Assembly (NCBI RefSeq): GCF_003584165.1
Contig: NZ_QXFJ01000031.1
Span: 272,726 to 336,725 of the forward strand
Direction of reading: 5' to 3'
Origin: Flagellimonas aequoris
GTDB taxonomy: Bacteria; Bacteroidota; Bacteroidia; Flavobacteriales; Flavobacteriaceae
DNA length: 64,000 bases
Shown here: piece after piece, positions 59,342 to 64,000 of the stretch
Layout: every line of letters begins with the position of its first letter
How positions within the stretch are numbered: the stretch's first letter is position 1
Notes under the pieces: generated by a model
Database searches by the model: none
What the model saw: the letters and a program-made list of their open reading frames with translations, nothing else
Told to the model about the DNA's origin: nothing
Program-made: the position numbers and the translations under genes

Positions 59342-59899
59342 TTATTTCTTGTTTGTCTTGGGCGCAATGAACATGGTCATACGCTTACCTTCCAATTTTG
59401 GCATTTGCTCCACTTTTCCCCATTCTTCAAGTTCTTGGGCAAGTTTGAGCAACAAAATCTCACCTTGGTCCTTGTAAACGATGGATCGTCCTTTAAAGAA
59501 CACATAGGCTTTCAGTTTGGCACCTTCCTTCAAGAATTTTTCCGCATGTCGCTTCTTGAAGTCATAATCATGGTCATCCGTCTGTGGACCAAACCTAATT
59601 TCCTTGATGACAACTTTGGTTGCCTTGGCCTTCAGGGCCTTGTCCCTTTTCTTTTGCTCGTAAAGGAACTTTTTGTAATCGATAATCTTACAAACAGGAG
59701 GATTGGCGTTTGGTGAAATCTCTACCAAATCCAGTTCCTGTTCGTTGGCCATTTCCATTGCTCTGGCAATGGGGTAAACACCCATCTCCACATTATCTCC
59801 CACAAGCCTTACCTCGCGGGCCTTTATTTTTTCATTGATATTGTGAGGGTTTTTGTTTTCCCTCTGGGGTTGGGGCTTAAATTTTCTTCGTATTGCTAT
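59342..59899 (-). CDS. infC: Translation initiation factor IF-3, apparent AUA start
   Basis: Homology begins well upstream of any ATG. The frame reads (I)AIRRKFKPQPQ … INEKIKAREVRLVGDNV, matching the usual MAIRR… opening of flavobacterial IF-3. An in-frame stop lies five codons before it, and no ATG, GTG or TTG exists between. The initiator is therefore ATA at 59899, giving 185 residues with the N-domain, lysine-rich linker (KKFLYEQKKRDKALKAKATK) and C-domain (EIRFGPQTDDHDYDFK). IF-3 rejects non-AUG starts, so a rare start lets it repress its own translation. It lies 30 bp after thrS. Confidence 0.93.
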   Translation of the reverse strand: MAIRRKFKPQPQRENKNPHNINEKIKAREVRLVGDNVEMGVYPIARAMEMANEQELDLVEISPNANPPVCKIIDYKKFLYEQKKRDKALKAKATKVVIKEIRFGPQTDDHDYDFKKRHAEKFLKEGAKLKAYVFFKGRSIVYKDQGEILLLKLAQELEEWGKVEQMPKLEGKRMTMFIAPKTNKK

Positions 59900-59929
59900 G
59901 ACGTATACTTTTTAGTTAAACTTAATTTT

Positions 59930-61870
59930 TTAGAACGACTTTAAGGTACTATTTATTTCAGTAGATACCAAGTCGGAAAATGAATCGGTGCTCAAGCTTC
60001 CCAAATCCTCACCTCCATGCCTTCTTACCGAAATAGTTCCGGAAGCTTCTTCCTGCTCCCCAACGATAAGCATGAACGGGATTTTCTTCAGTTCGGCCTC
60101 ACGGATTTTTTTCCCTACCGTTTCATTCCTGTTATCAATGAGCGCGCGAATTTCGTTATTTTCCAGCGAATTCAAAACTTTTTCGGCATATTTTTCATGT
60201 TTCTCGCTGACGGGCAGTACTATAGCCTGTACGGGAATCAACCACAATGGGAAGTTTCCTCCGGTGTGTTCCAGCAAAAGCGCCACAAACCGTTCCATGC
60301 TGCCAAAAGGTGCACGGTGGATCATGACCGGACGGTGGAGCTCGTTGTCACTTCCTTTATAGGTAAGGTCAAAACGTTTGGGTAGGTTGTAATCCACCTG
60401 AATAGTTCCCAATTGCCAGTTACGTCCCAAGGCGTCCTTCACCATAAAGTCCAATTTAGGACCATAAAATGCGGCCTCACCGCTTTCTACCACGTAGTTC
60501 AATCCTTTTTCTTCCGCGGCATCAATGATGGCCTGTTCGGCCTTTTCCCAATCCTCCGAATTCCCAATATATTTTTCAGGATGTTCCAAGTCACGGACCG
60601 ATACCTGTGCCGTAAAATTGTTGAAGCCCAAAGAATTCAATACATATAAGGTAAGGTCGATTACATTTTTGAACTCATCGTTCAGTTGCTCGTTGGTACA
60701 GAAAATGTGGGCATCATCCTGGGTGAATCCTCGTACACGGGTAAGACCATGCAATTCGCCACTTTGTTCATATCTATATACAGTGCCAAATTCAGCATAA
60801 CGTTTGGGTAAATCTTTATAGCTGAACGGATGGCTGTTGTATATCTCACAGTGGTGGGGGCAGTTCATGGGTTTCAACAAAAACTCCTCATCCTCTTTTG
60901 GAGTATGGATAGGTTGAAAACTATCTGCTCCGTATTTGGCATAATGCCCAGAAGTAACATACAATTCCTTTTGGCCGATGTGGGGAGTGACCACCATTTC
61001 ATAACCGGCCTTCTTCTGGGCCTTCTTTAAAAACTGCTCCAAACGTTCCCTGAGTGCTGCACCTTTGGGCAACCACAACGGAAGACCTTGTCCTACTTTC
61101 TGTGAGAAAGTGAAAAGTTCCAGTTCTTTGCCCAATTTACGATGGTCCCTTTTTTTGGCCTCTTCCAAAAGTTCAAGATATTCGGTCAACTCTTTTTGTT
61201 TTGGAAAAGAGATTCCATACACCCGGGTCAATTGCTTGTTCTTTTCATCACCACGCCAATAGGCACCGGCCACGCTCAACAACTTTATGGCCTTGATGAT
61301 ACCCGTATTTGGGATATGTCCACCGCGACATAGGTCGGTAAATGTGCTATGGTCACAAAAAGTAATGGTTCCGTCCTCCAGGTTTTCAATAAGCTCTACC
61401 TTATATTCGTTGCCTTGGTCCTTATAATAGTTAAGGGCATCCGCTTTGGAAACGCTCCTCATTTTATAGTCAAACTTACCACGGGCAATTTCCAAGGCTT
61501 TCTTTTCAATTTCTGGCAAATCTTTTTCCGAGATGGATTGGTCGCCAAAATCGACATCATAATAGAAGCCATTGTCAATAGCTGGCCCAATGGTCAGCTT
61601 AATGCCGGGGTACAATTCCTCCAAGGCTTGTGCCACTACGTGCGATGTGGAATGCCAAAAGGCCTTCTTTCCGGCATCGTCGTTCCATGTATATAAGGTA
61701 AGGGAACCGTTTTCGGTAAGAGGGGTTACCGTCTCCACGGTAGTATCGTTGAATTTGGCCGAAATAACGTTTCGTGCGAATCCTTCGCTGATGCTCTTAG
61801 CAATATCCATGGGAGTAGTTCCTTCGGGAACTTTCTTTACCGCGCCATCTGGCAATGTAATCTCAATCAT
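59930..61870 (-). CDS. thrS: Threonyl-tRNA synthetase
   Basis: This 646-residue protein has the TGS domain (about 1-60), the second additional/editing domain with HSTSHVVAQALEELYP and the zinc-site HxxxH and CRGGHIPNTG (about 78-225). The class II core has motif 1-3 regions and zinc ligands (NCPHHCEIYN, RVRGFTQDDAHIFC, VMIHRAPFGSMERF) and an anticodon-binding domain. It charges tRNA-Thr and edits Ser-tRNA-Thr. It is first in the thrS-infC-rpmI-rplT operon, with a promoter at 61898. Confidence 0.98.
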   Translation of the reverse strand: MIEITLPDGAVKKVPEGTTPMDIAKSISEGFARNVISAKFNDTTVETVTPLTENGSLTLYTWNDDAGKKAFWHSTSHVVAQALEELYPGIKLTIGPAIDNGFYYDVDFGDQSISEKDLPEIEKKALEIARGKFDYKMRSVSKADALNYYKDQGNEYKVELIENLEDGTITFCDHSTFTDLCRGGHIPNTGIIKAIKLLSVAGAYWRGDEKNKQLTRVYGISFPKQKELTEYLELLEEAKKRDHRKLGKELELFTFSQKVGQGLPLWLPKGAALRERLEQFLKKAQKKAGYEMVVTPHIGQKELYVTSGHYAKYGADSFQPIHTPKEDEEFLLKPMNCPHHCEIYNSHPFSYKDLPKRYAEFGTVYRYEQSGELHGLTRVRGFTQDDAHIFCTNEQLNDEFKNVIDLTLYVLNSLGFNNFTAQVSVRDLEHPEKYIGNSEDWEKAEQAIIDAAEEKGLNYVVESGEAAFYGPKLDFMVKDALGRNWQLGTIQVDYNLPKRFDLTYKGSDNELHRPVMIHRAPFGSMERFVALLLEHTGGNFPLWLIPVQAIVLPVSEKHEKYAEKVLNSLENNEIRALIDNRNETVGKKIREAELKKIPFMLIVGEQEEASGTISVRRHGGEDLGSLSTDSFSDLVSTEINSTLKSF

Positions 61871-61897
61871 TTAATCCTTATATTATACATGGAGCGC

Positions 61898-61927
61898 AAA
61901 GATACTATCTTGAGTTGATGCTTACAA
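61898..61927 (-). promoter_or_regulatory. thrS operon promoter
   Basis: Minus-strand TTG (61927-61925), 19-nt spacer, TATCTTTG (61905-61898), about 28 bp before the thrS ATG. Confidence 0.65.
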
Positions 61928-62291
61928 TAGGGTCGTCACTCATTTAGTAAGTTATGTTCAATCAGTGCGTTATAAAATTCAGTACGCTTTTTTTGGTGGA
62001 AATAATATTTTTTTGTAATTTAAAAGTCTGGTTTTCAGTGAGGTGTAAATTTTTTAAAAAAATATCCAAAAACATTTTGTGGAGTCGGGATAACGTTCTT
62101 ATATTTGCACCCGCTTAGCTGATGAGGCAGGGCGTTTTCGAGAGGGGGATTGGTCGAGTGGCCGATTTTTTTTTCGGGAAAAACAAGAAGAAGTTCATAT
62201 ACATATTGTAACGACAGCGTAAAGAGAATAAGAACCATTTTGATGCGGGGGCCCGGATATTTCCGGGTGTCGGACAGACATTCAAGGAAAT
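61928..62291 (+). other. rRNA operon upstream region and 16S leader
   Basis: There is no gene here. It holds the rRNA promoter (62076-62107), a C/G-rich small hairpin CCCGGA/TCCGGG near 62252-62267, and the 5' arm of the 16S processing stem (62202-62255). Confidence 0.7.
62076..62107 (+). promoter_or_regulatory. rRNA operon promoter
   Basis: TTTG (62076-62079), 20-nt spacer, TATATTTG (62100-62107), about 185 bp before the mature 16S; consensus Bacteroidota promoter. Confidence 0.65.
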
Positions 62292-63809
<1,518 letters not shown>

Positions 63810-63832
63810 CTAGAGAAAGAGACGCCCGGAGG

Positions 63833-63888
63833 TTGTTCGGGCCCCGCACGAGGTGGTCCTTTACCTTTATGCTGTCGTTCACAATATG
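63833..63888 (+). other. 3' arm of the 16S pre-rRNA processing stem
   Basis: The spacer after 16S contains CGGGCCCCGC, CTTTA, GCTGTCGTT and ACAATATG. These are complementary, in reverse order, to CATATTGT, AACGACAGC, TAAAG and GCGGGGGCCCG in the leader (62202-62255). Pairing would bring both ends of 16S together for RNase III-type cutting. Confidence 0.75.
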
Positions 63889-63924
63889 TTTTTTTGATAT
63901 ACTGGCGAATTTTTAGGCCAAGAC

Positions 63925-63998
63925 AGTCTCATAGCTCAGCTGGTTAGAGCGCTACACTGATAATGTAGAGGTCGGCAGTTCGAGTCTGCCTGAGACTA
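63925..63998 (+). tRNA. tRNA-Ile (anticodon GAT)
   Basis: 74 nt in the 16S-23S spacer. Acceptor arms AGTCTCA/TGAGACT, D-arm AGCTCAGCTGGTTAGAGC, anticodon loop CTGATAA within TACA/TGTA, T-arm GGCAGTTCGAGTCTGCC, discriminator A. The window ends 2 nt later; tRNA-Ala and 23S are expected beyond. Confidence 0.97.
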
Positions 63999-64000
63999 CG

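Overview
The window is chromosomal DNA of a Bacteroidota bacterium, almost certainly a marine Flavobacteriaceae. The evidence is the SusC/SusD pair, the Bacteroidota-type promoters (TTG, about 20 nt, TAnnTTTG), the lack of strong Shine-Dalgarno sequences, the clade II type nitrous-oxide reductase and the 16S rRNA at the right end. The 16S reads like the Muricauda/Allomuricauda neighbourhood, but that is an impression and was not searched.

Layout. 1-1.2 kb: 3' part of an exported alkaline phosphatase fused to a PI-PLC-like domain. 1.2-4.7 kb: quinone/electrophile defence (divergent HxlR regulator, nitroreductase, MdaB-like quinone reductase, YgiN-like quinol monooxygenase, Bcr/CflA-type exporter). 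4.7-12.8 kb: MscS channel, M28 peptidase, DinB-fold protein, SUMF-like lipoprotein, serine hydrolase, AraC regulator. 12.8-27.7 kb: a polysaccharide utilisation locus with a propeller/LuxR regulator divergent from SusC, SusD, a surface glycan-binding lipoprotein, two GH30, GH5+CBM and GH16. The enzyme set fits a branched beta-1,3/1,6-glucan such as laminarin.

27.9-38.5 kb: a nitrous-oxide respiration and nitrosative-stress block. It holds ric, two Rrf2 regulators, and one long operon: cytochrome c, fasciclin lipoprotein, nosZ, a membrane-domain/NosL fusion, cupin, nosD, nosF, nosY and a heme-copper-oxidase-like membrane protein. Three near-identical 20-bp motifs lie at the ric and both Rrf2 promoters. 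An FNR-like palindrome sits about 41.5 bp upstream of the inferred nos start. The left edge of the block is a broken hemerythrin gene abutting a near-copy of the tRNA-Lys 3' end. The tRNA-Lys itself, with an integrase remnant beside it, is at 45.5 kb. I read 27.9-45.5 kb as a possible old tRNA-Lys-associated island. 38.5-40.9 kb is decayed DNA with head-to-head deaminase and FAH-hydrolase fragments. 41-45 kb carries the conserved tesA / ybbA-ybbP set.

45.7-61.9 kb is housekeeping: aroK, a phosphoribosyltransferase, an S4 protein, FKBP, an outer-membrane barrel, split transketolase, tgt, an LptF/G permease, accA, dnaB, an exported protein, a HAD phosphatase, yjbQ, and the thrS-infC-rpmI-rplT operon. 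infC appears to start at AUA. 61.9-64 kb begins an rRNA operon (promoter, leader, 16S, tRNA-Ile). Its 16S processing stem is visible from complementary flanks.
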